A stretch of 64,000 bases of DNA. Source: JANLVI01 sp031363915 (GTDB lineage: Bacteria; Vulcanimicrobiota; Vulcanimicrobiia; Vulcanimicrobiales; Vulcanimicrobiaceae). Position numbers and translations under genes: made by a program. Under the pieces are notes generated by a model. It worked only from the letters and a program-made list of their open reading frames with translations, was not told where the DNA came from and searched no databases. Shown here in pieces: positions 33,315 through 41,299 of the stretch; positions within the stretch are counted from its first letter, which is position 1, and the number at the start of each line of letters is the position of its first letter. Location of the stretch: positions 62,001 to 126,000 of the forward strand of contig JANLVI010000013.1 of the NCBI GenBank assembly GCA_031363915.1, in the 5' to 3' direction.

Positions 33315-34736
33315 ATGGCAATCGAAGTGAAGACGACGCCCCAGGATTTGATCGAGGATTATCGCCACGGTTTCCACGATTCTGAAGAGAAGTATGTCTT
33401 CAAGTCGGACAAGGGGCTCAATCGCGAGATCGTCGAGCGCATCAGCTCGATGAAGGATGAGCCCGCGTGGATGCTCGAGTTCCGCCTCAAAGCGCTCGAA
33501 ACGTTTCGCTCCAAGGAGATGCCGCCGTGGGCCGACACCGCGCTGCTCTCGGAGATCGACTTCGATAACATCCACTATTTCGTGAAGTCGACCGACGGCA
33601 CGCAAAAATCGTGGGACGATGTCCCCGACGACATTAAAAAGACGTTCGATCGCCTCGGCATCCCCGAAGCGGAACGTAAGTTTCTCTCGGGCGTCTCGGC
33701 GCAATACGAATCGGAAGTCGTCTATCACTCGGTCCGCGAGGACCTCGAGAAAGAGGGCGTACTCTTCTGCGATATGGATACCGCGCTCAAGCAGTATCCG
33801 GAGATTCTCAAAAAATATTTCGCGACCGTGATCCCGCCCGGCGATAACAAGTTCGCCGCGCTCAACTCTTCGGTGTGGTCGGGCGGCTCGTTCGTCTACG
33901 TTCCGCCGGGTGTTGAGGTGAAGACGCCGCTCCAAGCCTACTTCCGCATCAACACGGAAAATATGGGCCAGTTCGAGTGCACCCTGATCATCGCCGATAA
34001 GGGCTCGAAAATTCACTACATCGAGGGTTGCACGGCGCCGAAGTTCTCGACCGCCTCGCTGCACTCGGCGGTCGTCGAACTCATCGCCATGGAAGGCGCG
34101 TCGATCCGCTACACGACGATTCAAAACTGGTATCGCAACATTTTCAACCTCGTCACGAAGCGCGCCGTGGCATACAAAAACGCGACCGTCGAATGGGTCG
34201 ACGGAAATATCGGCTCGCGCCTGACGATGAAGTATCCCGCGATCTATTTGATGGGCGAAGGCGCACGCGGCGAGATCCTTTCCGCCGCATTCGCCGGTGA
34301 AGGACAGCATCAGGATGCGGGCGCGAAAATTATCCATGCCGCCCCGAACACGACCTCGGTTGTGACGAACAAGTCAGTCTCCGCGCACGGCGGCAAAACG
34401 ACATACCGCGGACTCGTGGAAATCTTCCCGGGTGCGGTTGGTGCGAAGACGCGCGTTAAGTGCGACGCGCTCATCATGGACGACATCTCGGCCAGCGACA
34501 CCAAGCCGACGATGAAAGTCAACGAACAGCGTTCGACCGTCGAACACGAAGCCAGCGTCTCAAAAATCGGGGAAGAGCAGCTCTTCTACGCGATGAGCCG
34601 CGGCTTGACTGAAGCGGATGCGACGGCGATGATCGTCAACGGCTTCTTCGACTTCTTCGTCAAGGAGTTGCCGATGGAATACGCCGTCGAACTCAACCGG
34701 TTGATCAAAATGGAAATGGAAGGCTCGGTCGGCTAG
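33315..34736 (+). CDS. sufB: Fe-S cluster assembly scaffold protein SufB
   Basis: 473 residues, full length. SufB builds iron-sulphur clusters with SufC and SufD. Conserved blocks: WSGGSFVYVPPGVEVKTPLQ, GCTAPKFSTASLHSAVVEL (with the functional Cys region), GGKTTYRGLVEI and DEP-like ending IVNGFFDFFVKELPMEYAVE. It stands alone: sufC, sufD, sufS and sufU are not adjacent, so the partners must lie elsewhere. A strong promoter precedes it and a terminator follows, so it is monocistronic. No clear Shine-Dalgarno; ATG 33315 gives the normal N-terminus MAIEVKTTPQDLIEDYRHGF. Confidence 0.95.
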   Translation: MAIEVKTTPQDLIEDYRHGFHDSEEKYVFKSDKGLNREIVERISSMKDEPAWMLEFRLKALETFRSKEMPPWADTALLSEIDFDNIHYFVKSTDGTQKSWDDVPDDIKKTFDRLGIPEAERKFLSGVSAQYESEVVYHSVREDLEKEGVLFCDMDTALKQYPEILKKYFATVIPPGDNKFAALNSSVWSGGSFVYVPPGVEVKTPLQAYFRINTENMGQFECTLIIADKGSKIHYIEGCTAPKFSTASLHSAVVELIAMEGASIRYTTIQNWYRNIFNLVTKRAVAYKNATVEWVDGNIGSRLTMKYPAIYLMGEGARGEILSAAFAGEGQHQDAGAKIIHAAPNTTSVVTNKSVSAHGGKTTYRGLVEIFPGAVGAKTRVKCDALIMDDISASDTKPTMKVNEQRSTVEHEASVSKIGEEQLFYAMSRGLTEADATAMIVNGFFDFFVKELPMEYAVELNRLIKMEMEGSVG

Positions 34737-34761
34737 ACCGAACCCAGCGTCTGTTGAGAAA

Positions 34762-34791
34762 AAAAAGGCCGGTCGAAAGACCGGTCTTTTT
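34762..34791. terminator. bidirectional intrinsic terminator between sufB and cydB
   Basis: Stem AAAAAGGCCGGTC / GACCGGTCTTTTT (one G-T wobble) closed by a GAAA tetraloop, with A-run before and T-run after. It serves sufB on the plus strand and cydB on the minus strand; the cydB stop is at 34792-34794. Confidence 0.9.
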
Positions 34792-35772
34792 CTATTGGGA
34801 CGATGAGATCGGTTTCACGTTCGGCCCTTTAAATACGGTAAACAAAAAAATCAGTGACGGGATGAGGAAGAGCGCGCCGATGGCACTTGCGATGAGGAAT
34901 GCTTCGAGCATCGCGTCGCTCGATGCGGCGTTCGCGAGCGTGTAGTGTCCGGGCACGAGCGCCGGTGCTTGTGCACCGAACCAGCCGACGAGGATCGCTA
35001 GCGCTTCCAGTCCGACGAGCGTGCGCGCCAAGCCGTTGCGATGCGCGTGCAGCGCGTATGCGACGCCCAGTCCGAGCGCCATTGCAACACCGATCGCAAT
35101 GAACGCTGTCGGTGTGAGGAGGGCGGCGAAGAGTCGCGGTTCACTCTGACTCGCGATCAGGCCCGAGATCGCGCCCGCGACCCACACCGCGAACGTCGCG
35201 CGTACGGCACGCCGACGAAAATCGCGGCGCAGTTCTTCGTCGTCGTAGATTTCCTTTGCTAAAAACACTGCGGCCATTTGCGCGCACACGACGATTGCAA
35301 AGACGCCGACCGAGAACGCAAAAGGCGAAGTCCAGGCGTAGTCGCCGGTTGCGAGCCCGCCAATCGCGTCTCCAAGCCAGAACGGCGCCAGCAGCGAAGC
35401 AACGCCGAAGATCAGCGTCCAGAAGTGGGCGAAATGAGGCGCTTCATCCGTGTGATTGCGAAAGACGAACGCCGCGCCGCGCATGACGATCCCCACGAGC
35501 GCGAACGAGAGCGGCGCGTTCAGTCCGGTAGCGATATCGGAAAACGCCGGGGGGAAACACGTGAAGAGCACGACGATCGCAAAAATCACCCAGACGTGAT
35601 TTGCTTCCCACACCGGACCGATCGCATGGGTGATCGCATCGCGCTGTGCCTGCTTGCGCGGTCCCGTTGCCAAGAGATCCCACACACCGCCGCCGAAATC
35701 CGCGCCGCCGAACACGGCGTAGAGCGTGATCGCAAACAAGGCGACGAGCGCGGCGCCGAGCGCGAGGGTCAT
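34792..35772 (-). CDS. cydB: cytochrome d ubiquinol oxidase subunit II
   Basis: 326 residues with eight to nine membrane segments. GGADFGGGVWDLLA near the start and the GPVWEANHVWVIFAIVVLFTCFPPAF block are diagnostic. ATG 35772 overlaps the cydA stop as ATGA. Subunit II of the bd-type quinol oxidase, in the plasma membrane. No cydX-like small ORF or cydCD genes were seen. Confidence 0.95.
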   Translation of the reverse strand: MTLALGAALVALFAITLYAVFGGADFGGGVWDLLATGPRKQAQRDAITHAIGPVWEANHVWVIFAIVVLFTCFPPAFSDIATGLNAPLSFALVGIVMRGAAFVFRNHTDEAPHFAHFWTLIFGVASLLAPFWLGDAIGGLATGDYAWTSPFAFSVGVFAIVVCAQMAAVFLAKEIYDDEELRRDFRRRAVRATFAVWVAGAISGLIASQSEPRLFAALLTPTAFIAIGVAMALGLGVAYALHAHRNGLARTLVGLEALAILVGWFGAQAPALVPGHYTLANAASSDAMLEAFLIASAIGALFLIPSLIFLFTVFKGPNVKPISSSQ

Positions 35773-37091
35773 CGCGCGACACCCGCAACGCGGCCGTGCG
35801 TGCCGGACGCCGCCGGCACGCGGTCGACGCGACGCATCAGCCACCAGCATGCTGCGGCGAGCACCACGTACACGACCGAGAATCCGTAAAACGCGATGTT
35901 GACGCCGGGTGCGATCGTTACACCATCGCTCGTGCGCAACAGTCCGCGCGCGATCCACGGCTGGCGACCGAATTCCGTTACGAACCAGCCCGCTTCGAGC
36001 GCGACGAGGACGAGCGGCGCCGAGAGCGCGATCGCGACATTCATCAAGCGCGGCAGTTCGCGCTTACGGAGCGTGAACCAGAGCCAGCCCAGCGTAATGA
36101 AGAGCAACGCTGACGCCGAGCCGACCATCGCGTCGAACGAGAGATGCGTGCCGAGCACCGGCGGACGGTCGGCACGCGGAACGCGGTCGAGTCCGACGAT
36201 TTCGCTATTGAAATTCGAGTTGGCAAGAAAACTGAGCATCTTCGGAATCTCGATCCCCCAGGCGACCCGATCGCCGCCGACGGGTATACCGCCGAGTGTA
36301 ATCGGCGCGCCGTGCTGAGTGTGATACAGCGCTTCCATCGCGGCAAATTTCGCGGGTTCATTTGCCGCAATGAAACGCGCCGCAACATCGCCGATCACCA
36401 CTTGCGCGGGCAGGGCGATCGCACCCATGATCATCGCGATGCGCAAACCGGCAGCGACTTGCGCACGTCGGTCGCCGCGCAGCCAAGCAAACGCGCACAC
36501 CGCCGCCGTGCCGAATGCGGTAAAGACGAACGCGGCGAGCGTGCCATGCGTCACTTCGGTAGCCCAGGGCTTCGCGAACATCGCGGCAAGCGGATGCACG
36601 TCGGTCACCTTGCCGCCTACCATCGTAAAACCGGTCGGCATCTGCATCCAGGCGTTCGCCATCGTAATGAACATCGCTGAGATCGGGCCGCTAATTACGA
36701 TCGGCAGCGCGGTGAGCCAGTGCACGCGCGGCGAGAGGCGGTCCCAGCCGAAGAGGTAGAGCCCGATAAATATCGCTTCGATGAAGAACGCGAAGCCTTC
36801 GAGCGAAAACGGCAAGCCGATGATTCCGCCCGCGTAGCCCATGAAGCGCGGCCACAGAAGCCCAAGCTCGAACGAGAGAATCGTGCCCGAGACGGCGCCG
36901 ATGGCGAAGAGTATCGCCATGCCTTTGGCCCACGAACGCGCGAGATCGTAATAGGCGCGATCTTTGGTGCGCAGCCACATGCCTTCTGCGGCGAACACCA
37001 AGAGCGGCAAGCCAACCCCTAGCGCAGCGAAAACGATGTGGAATGCAAGTGATGTCCCCATTTGGGCGCGGGCTGCGATAACGTGTTCCAT
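35769..37091 (-). CDS. cydA: cytochrome d ubiquinol oxidase subunit I
   Basis: 440 residues; carries hemes b558, b595 and d and reduces O2 with quinol. The N-terminal heme ligand His lies in SLAFHIVFAALG (His18), GRFMGY-like LLWPRFMGYAGGI and the EVTHG segment follow, and the region after membrane helix five is short, so it is of the short Q-loop (cyanide-insensitive-like) type. WFVTEFGRQPW is the quinol-side signature. A TACGAT lies 9 nt before the ATG, so the transcript may be leaderless. cydB is coupled downstream. Confidence 0.95.
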   Translation of the reverse strand: MEHVIAARAQMGTSLAFHIVFAALGVGLPLLVFAAEGMWLRTKDRAYYDLARSWAKGMAILFAIGAVSGTILSFELGLLWPRFMGYAGGIIGLPFSLEGFAFFIEAIFIGLYLFGWDRLSPRVHWLTALPIVISGPISAMFITMANAWMQMPTGFTMVGGKVTDVHPLAAMFAKPWATEVTHGTLAAFVFTAFGTAAVCAFAWLRGDRRAQVAAGLRIAMIMGAIALPAQVVIGDVAARFIAANEPAKFAAMEALYHTQHGAPITLGGIPVGGDRVAWGIEIPKMLSFLANSNFNSEIVGLDRVPRADRPPVLGTHLSFDAMVGSASALLFITLGWLWFTLRKRELPRLMNVAIALSAPLVLVALEAGWFVTEFGRQPWIARGLLRTSDGVTIAPGVNIAFYGFSVVYVVLAAACWWLMRRVDRVPAASGTHGRVAGVAR

Positions 37092-37181
37092 GGTGCAAGC
37101 ATCGTACCGCGTTTTTGCGATTTGAACGGCTTTCGTCGACTCGGCGAGGGTCGGCAGATCGATCCTGCGTACATCCGAGGC

Positions 37182-37697
37182 ATGGCTCGCTTCTTTTGTA
37201 TCGTCGCCTTTCTGCTACTCTTCGCCGCTCCGGCACGCGCGCTGGACTGCCCCGGCGCGATTGGCACCGTCATGGTCGACAAAATCGAGTCCGGTTCCGC
37301 GAAGGCCGGGCAAGTTTTTCGCTTCAAGACGTTGGCCGACGCGCGAGTGGGCACGATGCCGGTTCCCGCCGGGACGATCGGCTATGGGATCGTGCGCAAC
37401 GTCGACCGTGCCGGACGACGCGACCACGACGGGTCCCTTGCCCTCGAGCCGCGCTACCTCATGGTTGGAAAGCACGTGCTCCCTGTCACGATGGACCCGC
37501 ATCTTCCCGCGAGTTGGTCGCCGCGCGATTCGCTCATCGAAAGAGGCGCGACGCGCGTGAATCCGGTTTCGGGCATCCTGATGAGCGGCGTCAATATGCT
37601 GCGCTTCGGTAAAAATATCACGCTTGGGCCCGGCTTTGCCTTTCGGGTGGTTGCGATTCCCGCAACGCTTGAAAAGAGCATCTGCCCGAACGCGTAA
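37182..37697 (+). CDS. hypothetical secreted protein
   Basis: 171 residues. A clear signal peptide MARFFCIVAFLLLFAAPARA is followed by LDCPGAIGTVMVDKIESGSA. The mature part is beta-rich, with two Cys (near 23 and the C-terminus) that could pair. GTMPVPAGTIGYGIVRNVDRAG looks like a barrel strand-turn-strand. No family recognised; similar layouts occur in small periplasmic proteins. Divergent from cydA; GAGG directly precedes ATG 37182. The Rieske gene follows 15 nt after the stop. Confidence 0.7.
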   Translation: MARFFCIVAFLLLFAAPARALDCPGAIGTVMVDKIESGSAKAGQVFRFKTLADARVGTMPVPAGTIGYGIVRNVDRAGRRDHDGSLALEPRYLMVGKHVLPVTMDPHLPASWSPRDSLIERGATRVNPVSGILMSGVNMLRFGKNITLGPGFAFRVVAIPATLEKSICPNA

Positions 37698-37712
37698 CGA
37701 ACCTCACGTGCG

Positions 37713-38024
37713 ATGACAAATGAATCGAATGCCGTCGCGAAGCTGAGCGAGATCGCACCGGGGACCACGAAAAAAATCACGATCGGTTCGACCGACGTGT
37801 TACTCTGCAACGTCGCGGGAACGATCCACGCGATCGAAGATGTCTGCTCGCACGACGGCGGCGAGCTCGATCAAGGCGAACTCGATGACTGCCGCATCAT
37901 GTGCCCGCGTCACGGCGCGTATTTCGACGTGACGACAGGCCAAGCGCTCACCTTACCGGCGATTCTCCCGATCCCGACCTATTCGGTCACGGTCGCGGGA
38001 GACGAGATTCACGTTTCGCTCTAA
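37713..38024 (+). CDS. Rieske [2Fe-2S] ferredoxin-like protein
   Basis: 103 residues forming one Rieske domain: Cys45-x-His47 in DVCSHDGG and Cys64-x2-His67 in MCPRHGAYFD bind the cluster. The short spacing and lack of a disulphide pair mark it as the soluble NirD/NDO-ferredoxin type, not the bc1 type. It probably passes electrons to an oxygenase or reductase encoded elsewhere. Its stop abuts the convergent FKBP stop with no gap. Confidence 0.9.
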   Translation: MTNESNAVAKLSEIAPGTTKKITIGSTDVLLCNVAGTIHAIEDVCSHDGGELDQGELDDCRIMCPRHGAYFDVTTGQALTLPAILPIPTYSVTVAGDEIHVSL

Positions 38025-38528
38025 CTATTTTATCTCGAGCAATTCGACATCGAAGATCAGGGTCGCGCCGGGCGGAATCAAGCCGTTGCCCGCGCCCTTA
38101 TCGCCATAGCCGAGCTTCGCGGGGATGATGAGTTTGCGGTGGCCGCCTTTGCGCATCGATCCGACGCCTTCGTCCCATCCGGCGATCACTTGGGCGAGCC
38201 CGATTTGAAATTGGAAAGGCTCGTTCCGGTCGCGGGAACTATCGAATTTCTTGCCGTCGACCAGCGTTCCCGTATACTGCACGGTCACGGTTTGTCCGGT
38301 TTTGGGCAGCTGTCCGGTGCCGACTTTGACATCTTCATACTGAAGACCTGAGGCGGTCGTATGCAGACCGCGAGCGGCTTTCGTGCTTTTGATTGCCTTT
38401 GGGGCTGGCTTCATCGTGGACCTCGCGGCGGGATGGACCGATCCGGTCGGCACAGGCGTCGCGGCAAGTGCAGCGGACGTACCGAGCACGACGAGCGTGA
38501 AAGTGAGGGCGGGGAGACGTTTGATCAT
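38025..38528 (-). CDS. exported FKBP-type peptidyl-prolyl isomerase
   Basis: 167 residues. Signal peptide MIKRLPALTFTLVVLGTSAALA, a Pro/Lys/Thr-rich linker to about residue 55, then one FKBP domain: VTVQYTGTLVDGKKFDSSRD, FQIGLAQVIAGWDEGVGSM, RKLIIPAKLGYGDKGAGNGLIPPGATLIFDVELLEI. All active-site aromatics are present. It assists folding outside the membrane. It lies 17 nt downstream of the small acidic gene at 38546. Confidence 0.93.
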   Translation of the reverse strand: MIKRLPALTFTLVVLGTSAALAATPVPTGSVHPAARSTMKPAPKAIKSTKAARGLHTTASGLQYEDVKVGTGQLPKTGQTVTVQYTGTLVDGKKFDSSRDRNEPFQFQIGLAQVIAGWDEGVGSMRKGGHRKLIIPAKLGYGDKGAGNGLIPPGATLIFDVELLEIK

Positions 38529-38545
38529 CCCCGCCTCTCCTCCGA

Positions 38546-38785
38546 TCAGACGTGCTCGTCCTGGTCCGCGCGATGTGCGTCGGCCTGATCCTCTCGGTTT
38601 TCGTCTCCCGATGACTCACCGTAGATCACATCGATGCCCTTGATACCCGCCGCCTCGGCCTCGCGTGATGTAAGCGTGCGCTCGTTGTCTGCGCGCGTGC
38701 GTAGTTGACGAGGCATTCCCGAATCCGGATGATCGTCTACTTCATTTGGCAGGGCGTTGCGGAATTCGTCGCTTGATTTGTCCAT
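38546..38785 (-). CDS. hypothetical small acidic protein (79 aa)
   Basis: 79 highly charged residues (MDKSSDEFRNALPNEVDDHP start, DENREDQADAHRADQDEHV end), no hydrophobic core, probably disordered. ATG 38785 is preceded by GGGAA. It resembles small hydrophilic stress-type proteins but no family is recognised. Same direction as the FKBP gene, so co-transcription is likely. Confidence 0.5.
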   Translation of the reverse strand: MDKSSDEFRNALPNEVDDHPDSGMPRQLRTRADNERTLTSREAEAAGIKGIDVIYGESSGDENREDQADAHRADQDEHV

Positions 38786-38884
38786 GCGGTCGCTTTCCCG
38801 CAAATCACCCAAAGCCAACCACACGTGGCCCGGCTTTACGCATTGCACAATGTGGACATAATCGAAAGCAGCTACACTTGCATC

Positions 38885-39721
38885 ATGAAGACGCGGATAC
38901 TTATGTGCGAGCCAACACACTTCAGCGTCAGCTACGACATCAACCCGTGGATGACGCGGAACGTCGGCTATTCTGCCCCCGATGCCAAACGTCAATGGGC
39001 ACGGCTCGTCGAAACCCTAACGGTCGCAGCCGACGTGCAGATCGACTTACTCGATCCCGTCCCGCATCTGCCGGATCTCGTATTCACCGCGAATGCAGCA
39101 CTGGTGAGCGGAAAACTTGCGATTATCAGCAGCTTCCGTCACGAACAGCGACGCGGCGAACAAGCGGTCTATCGCAACTGGCTCGCACAAAACGGCTTTG
39201 CGACGACGTACCTGCAGCAGACGTTTTTTGAAGGCGCCGGCGATGCGCTCTTCGATCGCGCCCGTCCGCAGATCTACGCCGGTTACGGATGGCGCTCGGA
39301 GCGCAACGCGACGATTCAACTCGCCGAGCACCTCGATGCGCGCGTGGTTCCGCTCTTGCTCGTCGACGAGCGGTTCTACCATCTCGACACGGCGCTCTGC
39401 CCGCTGGCGAGCGGCCACGTGATGGTCTACATGGACGCCTTCTCACCGCACGCCCAGCAACTCTTACGCCGCAGCATCGATCCGGGCTACTTGATCGAAC
39501 TCGCGCTCGACGACGCCCTGAGCTTCGCGGCAAACGCCGTCGAAGTCGGCGATGCGATCGTCATGCATTCGGCCTCGGCTGGCCTGCGCGAACGCCTCCA
39601 CGCCGCCGGCTACCGGGTATTCTGCACGGACCTGGGAGAGTTCCATAAGGCGGGAGGCTCCTCCAAGTGCCTCACGCTCAAGCTCGACGACGGCCCGGCG
39701 GCGGCGGTGGTCGCCGCCTAG
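38885..39721 (+). CDS. arginine deiminase-like amidinohydrolase (DDAH family)
   Basis: 278 residues of the guanidine-modifying pentein fold. Substrate Asp in LPDLVFTANAAL, EGAGDALF, His in YHLDTALCPL and nucleophile Cys262 in GSSKCLTL are all visible. It hydrolyses arginine, methylarginine or a similar guanidine to citrulline plus amine or ammonia. Short length and HLPDLVFTANA resemble DDAH and the catalytic domain of ArgZ/AgrE arginine dihydrolases; with no C-terminal domain a single reaction is expected. ATG 38885 gives the family start MKTRILMCEPTHFSVSYDIN. It may link arginine to the polyamine genes, but that is inference. Confidence 0.85.
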   Translation: MKTRILMCEPTHFSVSYDINPWMTRNVGYSAPDAKRQWARLVETLTVAADVQIDLLDPVPHLPDLVFTANAALVSGKLAIISSFRHEQRRGEQAVYRNWLAQNGFATTYLQQTFFEGAGDALFDRARPQIYAGYGWRSERNATIQLAEHLDARVVPLLLVDERFYHLDTALCPLASGHVMVYMDAFSPHAQQLLRRSIDPGYLIELALDDALSFAANAVEVGDAIVMHSASAGLRERLHAAGYRVFCTDLGEFHKAGGSSKCLTLKLDDGPAAAVVAA

Positions 39722-39752
39722 CCTCCCGGGCATGGAAACCCGTCGAATGCCG

Positions 39753-39782
39753 TTGACGCGCTTTGCACCGCCGTGATAAACT
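39753..39782 (+). promoter_or_regulatory. promoter of rplU with very short or no leader
   Basis: -35 TTGACG at 39753-39758, 18-nt spacer, -10 TAAACT at 39777-39782. The rplU ATG is at 39792, so the expected transcription start is within 3 nt of the ATG. No Shine-Dalgarno is present. Confidence 0.5.
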
Positions 39783-39791
39783 CCCAAAGTT

Positions 39792-40109
39792 ATGTACGCG
39801 ATCATCGAGACCGGCGGAAAGCAGTTCCGCGTGTCGGAAGGCGATATCATTCGCACCGACCTCATCGAAACCGAAGTCGGCTCTGAAGTAACGTTCGACC
39901 GGATTGTCCTCGCCTCGGGCGGCGGCGACAAACTCAGCATCGGCAGCCCGGTTGTGGCCGGGGCCGTCGTTTCAGGTACGGTCCTTCGCCAGGCGAAAGA
40001 CAAGAAGATCTTGGTCTTCCGCTACAAGCCCAAGAAGCGCGTGCGGAAGCTCATCGGCCACCGCCAACGCTTCGCCGAAATCAAGATCACGAAGATCGAC
40101 CTTCCGTAG
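39792..40109 (+). CDS. rplU: 50S ribosomal protein L21
   Basis: 103 residues, standard length: MYAIIETGGKQFRVSEGDII at the start, GSPVVAGAVVSGTV, KILVFRYKPKKRVRKLIGHRQ and the closing RFAEIKITKI. First gene of rplU-prp; the prp ATG follows 3 nt after the stop. Confidence 0.98.
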   Translation: MYAIIETGGKQFRVSEGDIIRTDLIETEVGSEVTFDRIVLASGGGDKLSIGSPVVAGAVVSGTVLRQAKDKKILVFRYKPKKRVRKLIGHRQRFAEIKITKIDLP

Positions 40110-40112
40110 GGA

Positions 40113-40499
40113 ATGCTCGAGATCGCTTTTCGCAGAGACAGCCGGCAACGGCTGTCTTCTGTTTTTGCCGACGGCCATGCAGGTTGGGCTGACGACGGCG
40201 AGGATATCGTCTGCGCCGCGGCTTCGGCGATTCTCCAAGCCGCCTGGATGGGGCTCGCCGAACACGCCCACGTCGAGGTCACAGCCGAACGCGACAAAGG
40301 GCGTCTTTGGCTCGGTTGGCCCGAGGCTGACCGCGACCGCATCGACCTGATCGCGATCGTCGCGACGGCGGAGCTTGCGCTCGGACAGATTGCGCGCCAA
40401 TATGAAACGCACGTTCGCGTGCGATCGGAACCTGAACCGGAAACCTGCGCGTCGAAAGCGGGTATCAGCACGGACAAAGGAGAGCAATCAACCTCATGA
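40113..40499 (+). CDS. prp: ribosomal-processing cysteine protease Prp
   Basis: 128 residues. Catalytic His22 in GHAGWADDGED and Cys34 in DIVCAAASAI match the numbering of Prp from Firmicutes exactly. Prp removes an N-terminal extension from ribosomal protein L27 and is normally encoded between rplU and rpmA. Here rpmA does not follow; the next gene is a small membrane protein. About 35 polar C-terminal residues go beyond the usual domain. Confidence 0.88.
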   Translation: MLEIAFRRDSRQRLSSVFADGHAGWADDGEDIVCAAASAILQAAWMGLAEHAHVEVTAERDKGRLWLGWPEADRDRIDLIAIVATAELALGQIARQYETHVRVRSEPEPETCASKAGISTDKGEQSTS

Positions 40500-40732
40500 C
40501 GGACACCTACAAACCCACCGGCAACGGCAGCGGCCTGCCCAAAGAAACCCCGAGCGTTCCGGCCGATGCGGGTCGCACGGTGCTCGTCGGCGTCCTCGGC
40601 GGACTCGTTTCCGCCGCAGGATACCTCGTGTACCAGCGCCTCCCCGACGAACAACGCGAACGGCTCCACAAGCAAGTGCGCTCGTTGCTCGAGTCACGCA
40701 TCAACGAACTGCGCCAAAACTTCAACATCTAA
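40496..40732 (+). CDS. hypothetical small membrane protein (78 aa)
   Basis: ATG 40496 overlaps the prp stop as ATGA. A polar N-terminus precedes one membrane segment (TVLVGVLGGLVSAAGYLVYQ, about 28-47), and the rest is a charged helix (ERLHKQVRSLLESRINELRQ). It takes the place of rpmA in the rplU-prp operon but has no L27 features. No family recognised. Confidence 0.6.
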   Translation: MTDTYKPTGNGSGLPKETPSVPADAGRTVLVGVLGGLVSAAGYLVYQRLPDEQRERLHKQVRSLLESRINELRQNFNI

Positions 40733-40753
40733 GAATTAGCGCAACGGGTTCGA

Positions 40754-40785
40754 GGCACTGCCGCATTCATGCGGCGGTGCCTTTT
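40754..40785 (+). terminator. intrinsic terminator of rplU-prp overlapping the next start codon
   Basis: Stem GGCAC-T-GCCGCA / TGCGGC-G-GTGCC with a TTCA loop, then TTTT. The ATG 40769 of the lytic transglycosylase lies at the top of this hairpin. Confidence 0.7.
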
Positions 40786-41299
40786 CGTGTCAGCGCTTCT
40801 CTGCGCACTTGCGACTCCGGTGTCCTCAGCCGAGTCGATTCAGGCCGCGTACGCATCGGCGCTGCGCCGGTTTGACCGCGAGCTCGGAAGCTCGGAGTCA
40901 TACCGCTTAGCCACTCGCGTGGTCGGCGAGGCGGATGCGTGGGGACTCGATGCGCGCCTGGTCGTCGCGCTCGTTGCAGTCGAGTCGTCGTGGAATCCAC
41001 GGGCGGTCTCCCCGGCCGGGGCCACGGGTTTGGGTCAGCTCATGCCCGGAACGGCGGCGGGTTTGGGCGTCGATCCAAACGATCCCGAGGCGAACCTCCG
41101 CGGCACGGTACGGCATCTTCGCGGCTTACTCGACCGCTATGCGCGCTTCCCAGCGCAGGAACGCTACGTGCGTGCGATCGCCGCCTACAACGCGGGTGCT
41201 GGGGCTGTGGATCGATACGGCGGGATCCCACCGTACGCGGAGACGCAGCTATATGTTCGCCGAGTGATCGGGCTCTGGCGCCGCCTTGCCGGGGTGTAA
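40769..41299 (+). CDS. lytic transglycosylase (SLT domain)
   Basis: 176 residues, exported. Signal peptide MRRCLFVSALLCALATPVSSA, then one SLT domain: catalytic Glu72 in ALVAVESSWNPRAVSP, GATGLGQLMPGTA and YVRAIAAYNAGAGAVDRYGG. It cleaves peptidoglycan glycan strands to 1,6-anhydro products. The start sits inside the terminator hairpin, but only this start gives the positively charged n-region of a signal peptide; GTG 40787 would lose it. The 3' end overlaps the convergent tatA-like gene by 51 nt. Confidence 0.88.
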   Translation: MRRCLFVSALLCALATPVSSAESIQAAYASALRRFDRELGSSESYRLATRVVGEADAWGLDARLVVALVAVESSWNPRAVSPAGATGLGQLMPGTAAGLGVDPNDPEANLRGTVRHLRGLLDRYARFPAQERYVRAIAAYNAGAGAVDRYGGIPPYAETQLYVRRVIGLWRRLAGV

